Shown here one piece after another: positions 56,191 through 64,000 of a stretch of 64,000 nucleotides of DNA. Position 1 is the first letter of the stretch. Every line of letters begins with the position of its first letter. The notes under the pieces are model-generated. The model was given only the letters and a program-made list of their open reading frames with translations. It made no database searches and was not told the origin of the DNA. The position numbers and the translations under genes are program-made. The stretch is from JACRCT01 sp049841135 (GTDB taxonomy: Bacteria > Myxococcota > Myxococcia > Myxococcales > UBA5297), in NCBI GenBank assembly GCA_049841135.1, contig JASGHK010000007.1, positions 248,001 through 312,000 of the forward strand, read 5' to 3'.

Positions 56191-56583
56191 TCAGTGCTTG
56201 AGCACCACCTCGTGCTTCTTGCCGATCTCTTCGACGCCGTGGGCGAGCACGAAGTAGGCGGCGACGTACTCCTCCTGCGCCTTGCCGCCCATGCACTCGA
56301 AGATCCACTGGCCGCGGTCGGCGCCCTCGGCGTCCGGGGTGGCCTGCACGTAGGTGATCTCGGTGGGGTCGACGACCAGCTCGGCGACGAGGTTCTTGCC
56401 GCGGATGACCTGCGCGATCACCCGGCCGTCCTCTTCCTGCAGGAAGCCCCAGTGGAAGTCCTCGAAGTCGAACAGCGAGGTGCTCTGGGTGCCCGCCTCC
56501 AGGATGCAGCTCGCATGGTCCTTCAGCCACTGCCAGAAGCGGTTGAAGGGGAGGGTGGTTCCGGTGTCGGTGGTCACGGTCAT
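56191..56583 (-). CDS. Small cytoplasmic protein, unknown
   Basis: The 130-residue protein has no signal peptide. A central part (SLFDFEDFHWGFLQEEDGRV) and a helical C terminus (EEYVAAYFVLAHGVEEIGKK) suggest a compact alpha-beta fold, possibly a small chaperone-like protein. I cannot place the family. It is convergent with the VIT/vWA gene and divergent from the ACT-domain gene. Confidence 0.65.
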   Translation of the reverse strand: MTVTTDTGTTLPFNRFWQWLKDHASCILEAGTQSTSLFDFEDFHWGFLQEEDGRVIAQVIRGKNLVAELVVDPTEITYVQATPDAEGADRGQWIFECMGGKAQEEYVAAYFVLAHGVEEIGKKHEVVLKH

Positions 56584-56655
56584 GGCTGCCTCGCGAAGGG
56601 CGGGCATATAGCCACGCCGGGGCCGGGGCCGCAACCCCGGAAGTCTCCGACCAGC

Positions 56656-56693
56656 GACTTCGTCGGCCGCTCCGCTCCTCCTGCGACGAAGTC
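56656..56693. repeat. Palindromic REP-like repeat, copy 1
   Basis: GACTTCGTCG (56656-56665) and CGACGAAGTC (56684-56693) flank GC-rich loop sequence. A second copy in opposite orientation is at 62263-62300. The two share a stretch beyond the stem (CGGCCGCTCCGCT). It lies in the gap before the ACT-domain gene. Confidence 0.7.
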
Positions 56694-56792
56694 TCTCCGG
56701 CCGACGGTCTGCCCGCCGGCGCCGGCGGGCCGCTTTGCACCGGGGCCGTCCTCGCCTATCCTCGCTGGCCTTTCCCTCCCTGGAGGAATCCG

Positions 56793-57317
56793 ATGCTCGA
56801 GCACGCATTGATCACCGCCGTCGGCGAGGACAAGCCCGGCCTGGTGGCCGCCCTGTCCGCCTTCGTCGCCAGGTGCGGCTGCAACATCGAGGACAGCCGC
56901 ATGGCCATCCTCGGCTCCGAGTTCGCGATGCACATCCTGGTCGGCGGCGAGGCGGCGTCCCTGGCCAAGCTGCTCGACGGCATCCACCAGGTCGGCGGCT
57001 CGGTGGGCCTGGCGGTCACCGTGCGCAAGACGCAGCTGCGCAAGCCGGAAGGCGCGGTGCCCTACGAGCTGACCGCGTACTCCATGGACCACCCCGGCAT
57101 CGTGCAGCGCGTGGCCGAGCTGCTCGCCGAGCGCAAGGTGAACATCCGCGGGCTCGAGACGCGGGTCACCAACGCTCCGCACACCGGCCAGCCGCTCTTC
57201 TCGTTGTATGCCACCGTCGACGTGCCGGCCTCGGAGAAGGTCGCCGGCCTGCGCAAGGCGCTCGCGGACCTGGGCGCCAGCGAGAACATCGACGTCGAGC
57301 TCAAGCCGGCGAGCTGA
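56793..57317 (+). CDS. GcvR-like double-ACT-domain protein
   Basis: The 174-residue protein has two ACT domains (about 3-80: LITAVGEDKPGLVAAL; about 88-165: LTAYSMDHPGIVQRVAELLA), the organisation of the glycine-cleavage repressor GcvR. ACT domains bind amino acids such as glycine. Without GcvA nearby, a role in gcv control is only inferred. A TTCCCTCCCTGGAGG stretch precedes the ATG. Confidence 0.82.
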   Translation: MLEHALITAVGEDKPGLVAALSAFVARCGCNIEDSRMAILGSEFAMHILVGGEAASLAKLLDGIHQVGGSVGLAVTVRKTQLRKPEGAVPYELTAYSMDHPGIVQRVAELLAERKVNIRGLETRVTNAPHTGQPLFSLYATVDVPASEKVAGLRKALADLGASENIDVELKPAS

Positions 57318-57535
57318 ACGGGCTGAAGCGGGCTATCTGCGCGATATGTCAGAGGATTTCGCTGAAACGCGAGGTCGCTCGCGTTTCGGCCCGCATCCTT
57401 AGGGTCGGCGCTTGGGCGCTCCCGCCCGCTCGTGGTGGGGGCGAAAGGGTTGCCGGGCGGTTAGACTGCGCGCCGGGAACTCCAGGAATCCGCCCGGGGT
57501 TTGGGGAACACACCTCGGACGTCGAGCCAAGACCC

Positions 57536-58942
57536 GTGACTGACACACTCTCTTTCGATTCTCTCGGCCTCTCTGCCAAGGCCTTGTCCTCGCTCACCCG
57601 CGCAGGGTACGAGCGGCCCACCCCCATCCAGCAGCGCGCCCTGCCCCCGGCGCTCGGCGGCCGCGACGTCGTCGGCTGCGCGGCGACCGGCACCGGCAAG
57701 ACCGCGGCCTTCGTGCTGCCCATCATCGAGCGGCTGGAGGGCAAGAAGGGCACCCGCGCGCTGGTGCTCGCGCCCACCCGCGAGCTCGCCACGCAGATCG
57801 CCGAGCACGTGGAGATGTTCGGCCAGGGCCGCGGCGTCCGCGGAGCGGTGGTCATCGGCGGCGTGGGGATGGGGCCGCAGGTCCACGCGCTGCGCAACGG
57901 CTTCGAGGTCGTCATCGCGACGCCGGGCCGGCTCAACGACCACCTCGACCAGGGCACCGCCAAGCTCAACGGCATCGAGATCCTCGTCCTCGACGAAGCC
58001 GACCGGATGCTGGACATGGGCTTCAAGCCGCAGCTCGAGCGCATCCTGGCGCACGTGCCCAAGCAGCGGCAGACGATGCTCTTCTCGGCGACCATGGCCG
58101 GCGAGGTCGCGAGCTTCGCGGGACGGCACCTGCGCGACCCGGCCAAGGTCGAGGTCGCGCGCAGCGGGACGGTGGCCGAGCGCGCCGACCAGCGGGTGTT
58201 CTTCGTGCCCACCGTCGAGAAGAGCGCGCTCCTCTTGGCCCTGCTCGAGGAGGACCAAGAGTCGACGCTGGTCTTCACCCGCACCCGCCGCCGCGCGGAC
58301 CGCATCTGCCAGGTGCTGGACCGGGCGGGGCACGAGGTGGCGCGCATCCACGCCGACCGCTCCCAGGGCCAGCGGCGCACCGCGCTCGAGGGCTTCAAGT
58401 CCGGCAAGTACCGGATCCTGGTGGCGACCGACATCGCCGCGCGCGGCATCGACGTCGAGGACATCGGCCACGTCGTCAACTACGACCTGCCCGACGTGCC
58501 CGAGGACTACGTGCACCGGGTGGGGCGCACCGCGCGCGCCTCGGCCAGCGGCCGGGCGTCGAGCTTCTGCTCGCCCGAGGAGCGCGAGAACCTGCGCGAC
58601 ATCGAGAAGCTGACCCGCGTGCAGATCCGCGAGGAGAAGATCCCCAGGGACTCGCCCATCTTCAAGGAGGCGATGGCGCGCAAGGCCGAGGCGGCGGCCA
58701 ACGCCCCGCCCCAGCGGCACTTCCAGGGGCCCCGGCGCCACGGGCAGCGGGGCGGTCCGCAGCGGTCGCAGGGCCAGCCGCAAGGTGGCGCGGAGCACCG
58801 CAAGCCGAAGTCGCAGCACGCGCACCAGGAGGGCGCCCAGAAGCCGCGTCCCCAGCAGGGGCACGGCGCTGGCGGGCAGCAGCAACAGCCGCCGCACAAG
58901 CCCAAGCTCGTCGGCTCCTTCCGGCCCAGGCGCCGGCGCTAG
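57536..58942 (+). CDS. DEAD-box RNA helicase
   Basis: The 468-residue ATP-dependent RNA helicase has all core motifs: PTPIQQRAL (Q motif), ATGTGKTAAF, APTRELATQI, ATPGRLNDHL, VLDEADRMLD, LFSATM, VFTRTRRRAD, ATDIAARGID and HRVGRTARA. The C terminus is a long Gln/Gly/Arg-rich basic tail that probably binds RNA. The start is GTG 57536; an upstream in-frame extension would run through the ACT-domain gene. It may help at low temperature or in ribosome assembly, as in related helicases. Confidence 0.93.
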   Translation: MTDTLSFDSLGLSAKALSSLTRAGYERPTPIQQRALPPALGGRDVVGCAATGTGKTAAFVLPIIERLEGKKGTRALVLAPTRELATQIAEHVEMFGQGRGVRGAVVIGGVGMGPQVHALRNGFEVVIATPGRLNDHLDQGTAKLNGIEILVLDEADRMLDMGFKPQLERILAHVPKQRQTMLFSATMAGEVASFAGRHLRDPAKVEVARSGTVAERADQRVFFVPTVEKSALLLALLEEDQESTLVFTRTRRRADRICQVLDRAGHEVARIHADRSQGQRRTALEGFKSGKYRILVATDIAARGIDVEDIGHVVNYDLPDVPEDYVHRVGRTARASASGRASSFCSPEERENLRDIEKLTRVQIREEKIPRDSPIFKEAMARKAEAAANAPPQRHFQGPRRHGQRGGPQRSQGQPQGGAEHRKPKSQHAHQEGAQKPRPQQGHGAGGQQQQPPHKPKLVGSFRPRRRR

Positions 58943-58985
58943 CCGCGTTCTTGCCTCCCGCGCCAGCGCCCTCGATAGTCGGGAC

Positions 58986-59690
58986 ATGAAGTCCCGCACG
59001 CTCATCGCCGCCCTCGGCGCCCTGGTCCTCGCCTCGCTCGCGGTTCCGACCTCGGCCTTCGCCGCAGCCCCCGCCCCTCGCCAGAAGGGCGACCTGCTGG
59101 TGTTGGCCTGGTCGGTCGCGGGCGACCTCGCGCTGGTGCAGGAGTCGGTGCACCGGCTCGACGGCGCGGCGCGGGTCTCCTTCCGCGTGGTCGGTCCGGG
59201 CGTGATGCAGAAGCACTACGAGATCGCCGACGACCTCGGCGATTTCGGGGGCCCCAAGGTCCAGAAGGTCTCGGCGCAGGACTGCCGCGCGACGCTCGTC
59301 GCCCTGCGCGACCTGCTGCGCGCCAAGCGCTTCAAGGGCGTGACGCTCGACGGCGAGGCCTGCAAGACCGACCGCGCCAACGTCATCACCGTCGCGCCGG
59401 AGCAGGCCGAGGCCGCCGACGGTGCCGAGGCCGAGCCGCTGCCCTCCGGCGACGGGCTGGAGAAGGGCGACTGGCGGATGCGGCTGGAGCGCGACAGCCT
59501 GACGCTGTTCGGGCCCAAGCAGGCCAAGAAGGCGCTCAAGCTGCCGCGGCCCATCGCGCCGGAGTCCGCGCACGTGCTGCTCTCCCCCAGCCGCAAGCTC
59601 CTGCTGGTGCTCCAGAGCATCGACGGCGGCGACCAGATCCTCGCCGCCGGCTTCTCGAGCAAGACGGGCGAGATCGCCGACTACGAGTAG
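58986..59690 (+). CDS. Secreted protein of unknown function
   Basis: The 234-residue protein has a clear signal peptide (LIAALGALVLASLAVPTSAFA) and an alpha-beta mature domain with two Cys (DCRATL, EACKTD) that may pair. It lies 43 nt downstream of the helicase, so it may be co-transcribed. I do not recognise the family. Confidence 0.7.
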   Translation: MKSRTLIAALGALVLASLAVPTSAFAAAPAPRQKGDLLVLAWSVAGDLALVQESVHRLDGAARVSFRVVGPGVMQKHYEIADDLGDFGGPKVQKVSAQDCRATLVALRDLLRAKRFKGVTLDGEACKTDRANVITVAPEQAEAADGAEAEPLPSGDGLEKGDWRMRLERDSLTLFGPKQAKKALKLPRPIAPESAHVLLSPSRKLLLVLQSIDGGDQILAAGFSSKTGEIADYE

Positions 59691-59718
59691 CGACGGCGGG
59701 ACACGGGCGGGCCCCGTC

Positions 59719-61893
59719 TCAGGGGACCGGGTCGACCTCGAAGGCTCCGACCGACCAGCAGGCGCCCGCGCCGCCGCAGGTTCGCGCGCTGCCGTCGAGA
59801 TCGGTCGCCGCCCGGGTCGTCTTTTGGCCGCCGCCGAGGATGGTGGCGTCGGTGCCGGGCCCGGGCTTGAAGTCCCGGCTCGCGAGACCAGGAAGCGCGG
59901 CGGAGGCCGTGCTCAGCATCACGTTGCCGTTGGCGGCGGTGCACTGGACGGGCGGGATGGCCGCGGCCTCGGGCGTCTGGCACTCCTGCGCGCCGTACGG
60001 TGGCTCGCTGTAGCTGCACAGGTAGTTGACGAAGACGTTGCTCTGGCAGGTGAAGCCACCGCGCACGTCCTGGATGGAGGTGTGGACGGTGGTCGGCGTG
60101 CCCAGGGCGATGAACAGGTTGTTGACGATCGTCGGCGCCTGCCCGTCCTGGTTGAGGGCCGAGCTCTTCTTGCCGGACACGTCCACGGCGATGGTGTTGT
60201 TCACGTAGACGGCGCGGCCCTGGTCGGTGATCAGCACCCCGTTGGTGTTCTCCGAGGCGCCGGCGACGATGACGTTGCTGGTCAGCTCCATCTCGCCGCC
60301 GGACGCGAACACCGCCCAGGAGGCACAGCTCAGCGTGTCACTCGCGCAGGCGACGGACGCCGAGGGCCCGGAGGTGATGGTGTTGCGATCGAGGATGAGA
60401 CGCGAGTTGGCCTGTCGCAGCGCGGAGGAGTGGAACTCTCCCATCGGAGAGGTGACCTGGGGCGTGACCGTGGCTGAGCTGATGACGTTGTGGCGGAAGG
60501 TCGCGCTGCTGTCCGAGAGACGCACTCCGTTGCTGTGGCCGATGGCGTAGGAGCCGGCACGCCCCGCGGCAATCTCGCAGTCCTCGACGAGTACGCCGCC
60601 GCCCAGGGTGTGGTCGCCCGAGTTGTTGATGTTCAACCCGACCGCACGCTCGTTGGTCGACCTGGGAAGGACCTTGCAGCGTCGCATGGTGAAGCGAACC
60701 ACGTCGGACACGTCCACTCCGTAGTCCACCGGCAGCTCCTTTCCCGAGCCCCGGATGGTGAACCCGTCGATGGACGCCTCGGCGAGGCTCGAGGCGGTGA
60801 CGACGCTCAGGGCGTCGTTCTCGATGATCGTCTCGTGGAGCACCGGGTCGCTGGTCGCGAAGTCGGTGCCGAAGCCGCCCACCAGGCCGATGCCGTCGGC
60901 CAGGGCGACCAGTTCGGCGTAGCCCTTGTCGTCCCCGCGTGCAGCGACCCGCACCGTTTTCACCCCGTGGACGATGGCCGCCCCGACGCCGGATTGGATG
61001 TGCGTGAACGGCCGGGTGCGACTGCCGACGGCGTCGGCCTCGGTGCAGTCCATCGTCGTGCCTGGGCAGTAGACGTAGACCGCGTCGTCGATCACGTCGA
61101 AGCGGCCCTTGGGGTAGTCGTCTCCGAACGGCGCCGTGGTCACGTTGGCGCGCACGCGCCAGAAGTAGGTGATCGGCTGGTCGAGCGCGGGCAGCTCGCG
61201 GGACGCGTCGGGCAGCGTGACGCTCGTCTCCTGCGAGCCGTTGTTGAAGTCGATGACCAGGTTCTGGAACTCCGGGTCGGTGGCCACCTGCACCGTGTAG
61301 TCCTCGGCGCCGGCGCGGTTGGCCCACAGCAGCGTGATCGCCAGGCGCTGCGCCAACACTGTCTCGAGGGGCGCGATCAGGTCCGGCGGCAGGGGGTCGC
61401 TCTCGCCGTAGGCGTCGAAGGTGACGACGTTTCCGGGCGGGGTGCCGGTGGTGGGCAGCGGGTTGTCCGCCGCGTCGGCGACATTGGTGATGGTCACCGT
61501 GTAGCGCTCTCCGGGCACCTGCGGCTCGGTGAAGAGAGTCACGGTGAGGCCATTGGCCGAGACGATGGCCCCGAGGGCCTTCAGCACGCCTCCGTCGCTG
61601 CCGGTGATGGCGTAGTGATCGACGTTGCCGGCCGCTTCACCCATCGGTTCGTTGAAGACGAGGAGGACCTGGGTGGCCGACGGCGCCGAGGCGTTGACCA
61701 GGGTCGGGGGAGTGATGTCGAGGTCTTCCCGAAGCACGCAGAGGTTCACCGACACCTGACAGCGGAGGTCGTCCGTCGGGCAGTCGGCGTCGGTGTCGCA
61801 GTGGATCTTGGTTTCGGGCGGGAGGTTGAAGCTGGGGGCGCACGCAGCGCAGGCGAGGGCGAAGGCAAGGATGGGAGTGGCGTCGTAGCGCAT
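59719..61893 (-). CDS. Lipoprotein with Ig-like, FnIII-like and right-handed beta-helix domains
   Basis: The 724-residue protein has a lipobox (FALACAAC), a Cys-rich N-terminal segment (CDTDADCPTDDLRCQVSVN), an Ig-like domain with ALVSAT-type repeats (LLVFNEPMGEAAGNVDHYAI), a fibronectin-like segment (YTVQVATDPEFQNL) and a C-terminal right-handed beta-helix (repeated short strands, e.g. VFASGGEMELTSNVIV and VYVNNTIAV). The end (WSVGAFEVDP) resembles choice-of-anchor proteins. It is probably surface-exposed; no catalytic motif is visible. Confidence 0.8.
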   Translation of the reverse strand: MRYDATPILAFALACAACAPSFNLPPETKIHCDTDADCPTDDLRCQVSVNLCVLREDLDITPPTLVNASAPSATQVLLVFNEPMGEAAGNVDHYAITGSDGGVLKALGAIVSANGLTVTLFTEPQVPGERYTVTITNVADAADNPLPTTGTPPGNVVTFDAYGESDPLPPDLIAPLETVLAQRLAITLLWANRAGAEDYTVQVATDPEFQNLVIDFNNGSQETSVTLPDASRELPALDQPITYFWRVRANVTTAPFGDDYPKGRFDVIDDAVYVYCPGTTMDCTEADAVGSRTRPFTHIQSGVGAAIVHGVKTVRVAARGDDKGYAELVALADGIGLVGGFGTDFATSDPVLHETIIENDALSVVTASSLAEASIDGFTIRGSGKELPVDYGVDVSDVVRFTMRRCKVLPRSTNERAVGLNINNSGDHTLGGGVLVEDCEIAAGRAGSYAIGHSNGVRLSDSSATFRHNVISSATVTPQVTSPMGEFHSSALRQANSRLILDRNTITSGPSASVACASDTLSCASWAVFASGGEMELTSNVIVAGASENTNGVLITDQGRAVYVNNTIAVDVSGKKSSALNQDGQAPTIVNNLFIALGTPTTVHTSIQDVRGGFTCQSNVFVNYLCSYSEPPYGAQECQTPEAAAIPPVQCTAANGNVMLSTASAALPGLASRDFKPGPGTDATILGGGQKTTRAATDLDGSARTCGGAGACWSVGAFEVDPVP

Positions 61894-61979
61894 TGGGCCT
61901 GCGTCGTTTCTGCCCCTCCCGCGAGCGAAGTCTAGCGCAGCAATCGCGCAGGCCCCGCCCCCCCGTGCGGGTGTGCGGG

Positions 61980-62228
61980 TCAGCACTCCAGCTGCAGCCC
62001 GAACCGCTCCTCGCAGTCGGCCTGCGCCTCCGCCGTCGCGCGCTGGTAGGCGCACAGCAGCCGCTGGGCGTCCTCCACGGTGCAGGTGCCGTTGCGGATG
62101 CGCATGATCGACGCCTCGAGCGCCTCGTCGTCCGGCAAGAACTGCTGGGGCAGCGGCGGGTTCTCGATGGGAGCGCGGTTGCAGGTCTCGCAGTCGCCCT
62201 TGCAGTCGCTGTTGGTGCAGTAGCGCAT
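61980..62228 (-). CDS. Small Cys-rich protein
   Basis: The 82-residue protein carries CTNSDCKGDCETC near its N terminus, a four-Cys cluster (positions 4, 9, 13, 16) that may bind zinc or form disulfides, and two further Cys later (GTCTVED, LLCAYQ) plus a C-terminal Cys pair (DCEERFG, LQLEC). No signal peptide is visible. It lies 86 nt downstream of the beta-helix lipoprotein on the same strand. Family unknown. Confidence 0.55.
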   Translation of the reverse strand: MRYCTNSDCKGDCETCNRAPIENPPLPQQFLPDDEALEASIMRIRNGTCTVEDAQRLLCAYQRATAEAQADCEERFGLQLEC

Positions 62229-62262
62229 CACGGCGTGCCTCCGGTTCCGCTCGACGGGCGGA

Positions 62263-62300
62263 GACTTCGTCGGAGGGGAAGCGGAGCGGCCGACGAAGTC
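62263..62300. repeat. Palindromic REP-like repeat, copy 2
   Basis: GACTTCGTCG (62263-62272) and CGACGAAGTC (62291-62300) form the same 10-bp palindrome as at 56656-56693, in opposite orientation and with similar loop sequence. It sits just upstream of the small Cys-rich gene. Confidence 0.7.
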
Positions 62301-62485
62301 GTGAGTCAAGGGACGCATTCTGGGAGCCGGGTTCGTGAGGTCCAGCGCGAACGTCTCGAGGTCGAGCGCACTTGGGTTTCACGAGTCCGGCGGCGCCACT
62401 GCTGCCGCGTGGCAACAGTGGCAGCCCGGGCGCAGCCGTCGCGGCCAGCGTTTGGGCGCTGGAGCCAGTCCGACGTCCTGGGATC

Positions 62486-62642
62486 CGCCAAGGTCGCCAA
62501 GGGACCAAGGTCGCCAAGAGCCGCTGTTTCCGACTCCTTTTGCCGGCCTTCATTCGCGGCACCAGAAGCGGCCCCCGAGCCCTGGCTCGATGCCCCGCAA
62601 CACCTGTGCTCGAGAGCAGCTAGACCTTGGCGACCTTGGCGT
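62486..62642. repeat. Inverted repeat with CGCCAAGG units
   Basis: CGCCAAGGTCGCCAAGG (62486-62502) is the exact reverse complement of 62626-62642, and a second CCAAGGTCGCCAAG follows at about 62504. CGCCAAGG-type units recur in intergenic repeats of several phyla. It lies in a 538-bp gap without a recognisable gene. Confidence 0.65.
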
Positions 62643-62766
62643 TGATCCAAGTCCGGCGCAGCAACCGGCCTGGCGCCGACTCGCGGGACCACGGACCTGG
62701 GGCCGTGACCCGAGGCTGCGTTCCCACTAGATTCATCGCTCGAGTCCCGACGGACCGGAGGGCGCC

Positions 62767-64000
62767 ATGACCGTTCCCGCGCAGCGCGTCGAAGAGTGCC
62801 GCAAGGCCAAGGACCAGGGCTCCGCGCTCCTGGCGAAGGGAAAGGTGGACGGCGCGCTCAAGGAGTTCCAGCGGGCGTTGCAGCTCGCCCCCGACGACGT
62901 GGCCGCGCGCAAGAAGGTGGCCGAGATCCTGGCGCGCCTGGGCCGCAACCAGGAGGCCATCGCCCAATACCAGCACCTGGCGGGCAAGTACGCCGCCGAC
63001 GGGCTCTTGGTGCAGGCCATCGCGGTCAACAAGGCCATCCTCCAGCTCGACCCCGGGCACCGGCAGGTGCAGGAGACGCTCGCCGGCCTCTACGCGCGCA
63101 AGGACGAGGGCGATAAGTCCTGGGTCCAGAAGATCCCCGCGTCGATGACCGCCGCGCTGGACGTGCGGCACGTGCGCGGCCCGCGCCCCGCCGTCATCGA
63201 CCTGCCGGAGGCCGAGGAGTCGATGAAGATCGAGCGCTCGGCAATCGACACCCAGGAAGTCGACATCGAGATCGACACCGCCCGGCTGCCGGCGACCCCG
63301 CTCTTCTCCGAGCTGCCGCGGGACGTCTTCATGGCGCTGCTCTCGGAGGTGCAGATCCGCGCCTTCGCGCCGGGGCAGGTGCTGGTCCGCGAGGGCGACC
63401 CGGGCGACGCGATGTACGTCGTGGCCCACGGCGAGGTGGACGTGGTCCGGCACCTGGGCACGCCCGAGCAGAAGGCGGTCCTCTCCATGCGCGAGGGCAC
63501 CTTCTTCGGCGAGATCGCCCTCGTGACCCGCGCGGCGCGCCTGGCCTCGGTGGTGGCGCGCACCGAGTGCGAGCTGCTCGAGGTCAACAAGGCGGTGCTG
63601 GAGAAGATCGTCGGGCGCTTCCCGGACTTCACGCGCACGGTGCAGCACTTCTGCAAGGAGCGGCTGCTGGCGAACCTCTTGCGCTCCTCCGACGTCTTCC
63701 GCCTGCTCTCCGACGGCTCGCGGCACGCGCTCGCCGACCGCTTCCGGCTGCACCAGGCGGCTGCGGGTGAGGTGCTGCTGGTCGAGGGTGAGCCGGGCCG
63801 CGGCCTCTTCGTGATCCTGCGCGGCCGCTGCGAGGTTGCGGGCCGCAAGGCCGGAGGGGGCTTCGTCCGCTACCCGGATCTGGCCGAGGGTGCGGTCTTC
63901 GGTGAGACCTCCCTGCTCAGCGGCGGCTCGGTCACGGCGAGCGTGCGGACGGTCGTCCCCAGCCTGCTCCTGGGCCTCGACCGCCAGACCTTCGCCGACC
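62767..64000 (+). CDS. TPR and double cyclic-nucleotide-binding domain protein (partial, runs off the end)
   Basis: The frame is open to the window edge; 411 residues are visible. TPR-like helices (about 5-100: CRKAKDQGSALLAKGKVDGA, QEAIAQYQHLA) precede two cyclic-nucleotide-binding (cNMP) domains. The first (about 185-300) has FAPGQVLVREGDPGDAMYVV and GEIALVTRAARLASVV. The second starts near residue 325 (LLVEGEPGRGLFVILRG, GETSLLSGGSVTASV). The RxA phosphate-binding Arg is present in the first domain. It may be a cyclic-nucleotide-sensing scaffold; no output domain is visible before the edge. Confidence 0.8.
   Translation, partial: MTVPAQRVEECRKAKDQGSALLAKGKVDGALKEFQRALQLAPDDVAARKKVAEILARLGRNQEAIAQYQHLAGKYAADGLLVQAIAVNKAILQLDPGHRQVQETLAGLYARKDEGDKSWVQKIPASMTAALDVRHVRGPRPAVIDLPEAEESMKIERSAIDTQEVDIEIDTARLPATPLFSELPRDVFMALLSEVQIRAFAPGQVLVREGDPGDAMYVVAHGEVDVVRHLGTPEQKAVLSMREGTFFGEIALVTRAARLASVVARTECELLEVNKAVLEKIVGRFPDFTRTVQHFCKERLLANLLRSSDVFRLLSDGSRHALADRFRLHQAAAGEVLLVEGEPGRGLFVILRGRCEVAGRKAGGGFVRYPDLAEGAVFGETSLLSGGSVTASVRTVVPSLLLGLDRQTFAD

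Noticed and set aside
1..64000. tRNA, rRNA and CRISPR loci
   Set aside because: I looked for T-loop-like GGTTCRAATCC, rRNA landmarks and regular short direct repeats with spacers, and found none.

Overview
This 64 kb window is very GC-rich and almost fully coding. It looks like chromosome from a member of the Myxococcota. The support is the gene content: a Hanks-type Ser/Thr kinase fused to WD40 propellers, a pseudokinase with PEGA domains, a VIT/von Willebrand protein ending in an AgmX/PglI-type domain, a TIGR02996-type domain, a Myxococcus-type Cys-rich repeat and many large secreted lipoproteins. No rRNA, tRNA, CRISPR array, prophage or intact insertion sequence was found.

Layout. 0-5 kb: a C39-like membrane protein, hisS, and a BlaI-type repressor overlapping an M56 peptidase. 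5-15 kb: PEGA pseudokinase, GNAT and DUF2156 proteins, Hsp20, hemerythrin, a diguanylate cyclase and the WD40 kinase. 15-21 kb: a 274-bp MITE-like palindrome, a choloylglycine-hydrolase-like enzyme, DUF4261-like and SEC-C proteins, and an SH3/C39-like protein, interspersed with three short gene relics. 21-28 kb: secreted repeat lipoproteins and a TauE-type permease. 28-34 kb: cation P-type ATPase, mntP, an AraC regulator and a methyltransferase. 34-47 kb: a double-WGR/LRR protein, a second methyltransferase and a run of surface or secreted proteins. 47-56 kb: a tandem-HTH/topoisomerase IB fusion, DUF1152, a LytS/LytR-type two-component system and a VIT-vWA-AgmX protein. 56-64 kb: ACT-domain protein, DEAD-box helicase, a beta-helix lipoprotein and the start of a TPR/cyclic-nucleotide-binding protein.

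Two signals cross gene boundaries. First, eight genes carry twelve frame breaks, and each is repaired by removing one A (or T on the other strand), nearly all in SAGMT-like contexts (CAGAT, GAGAT, GAGCT, CAGCT). This looks like a systematic sequencing artefact, so these genes are probably intact in the organism. They are annotated here as single CDSs. Second, three fragments at 16.5, 18.8 and 20.8 kb are decayed copies of parts of the genes at 47.6-51 kb, on the same strand but in reverse order.

The most unusual architectures are the HTH-HTH-topoisomerase IB fusion, the M56 peptidase with a secretin-type short domain, the VIT-vWA-AgmX protein behind a LytSR-type system, and two dispersed or foldback repeat families.
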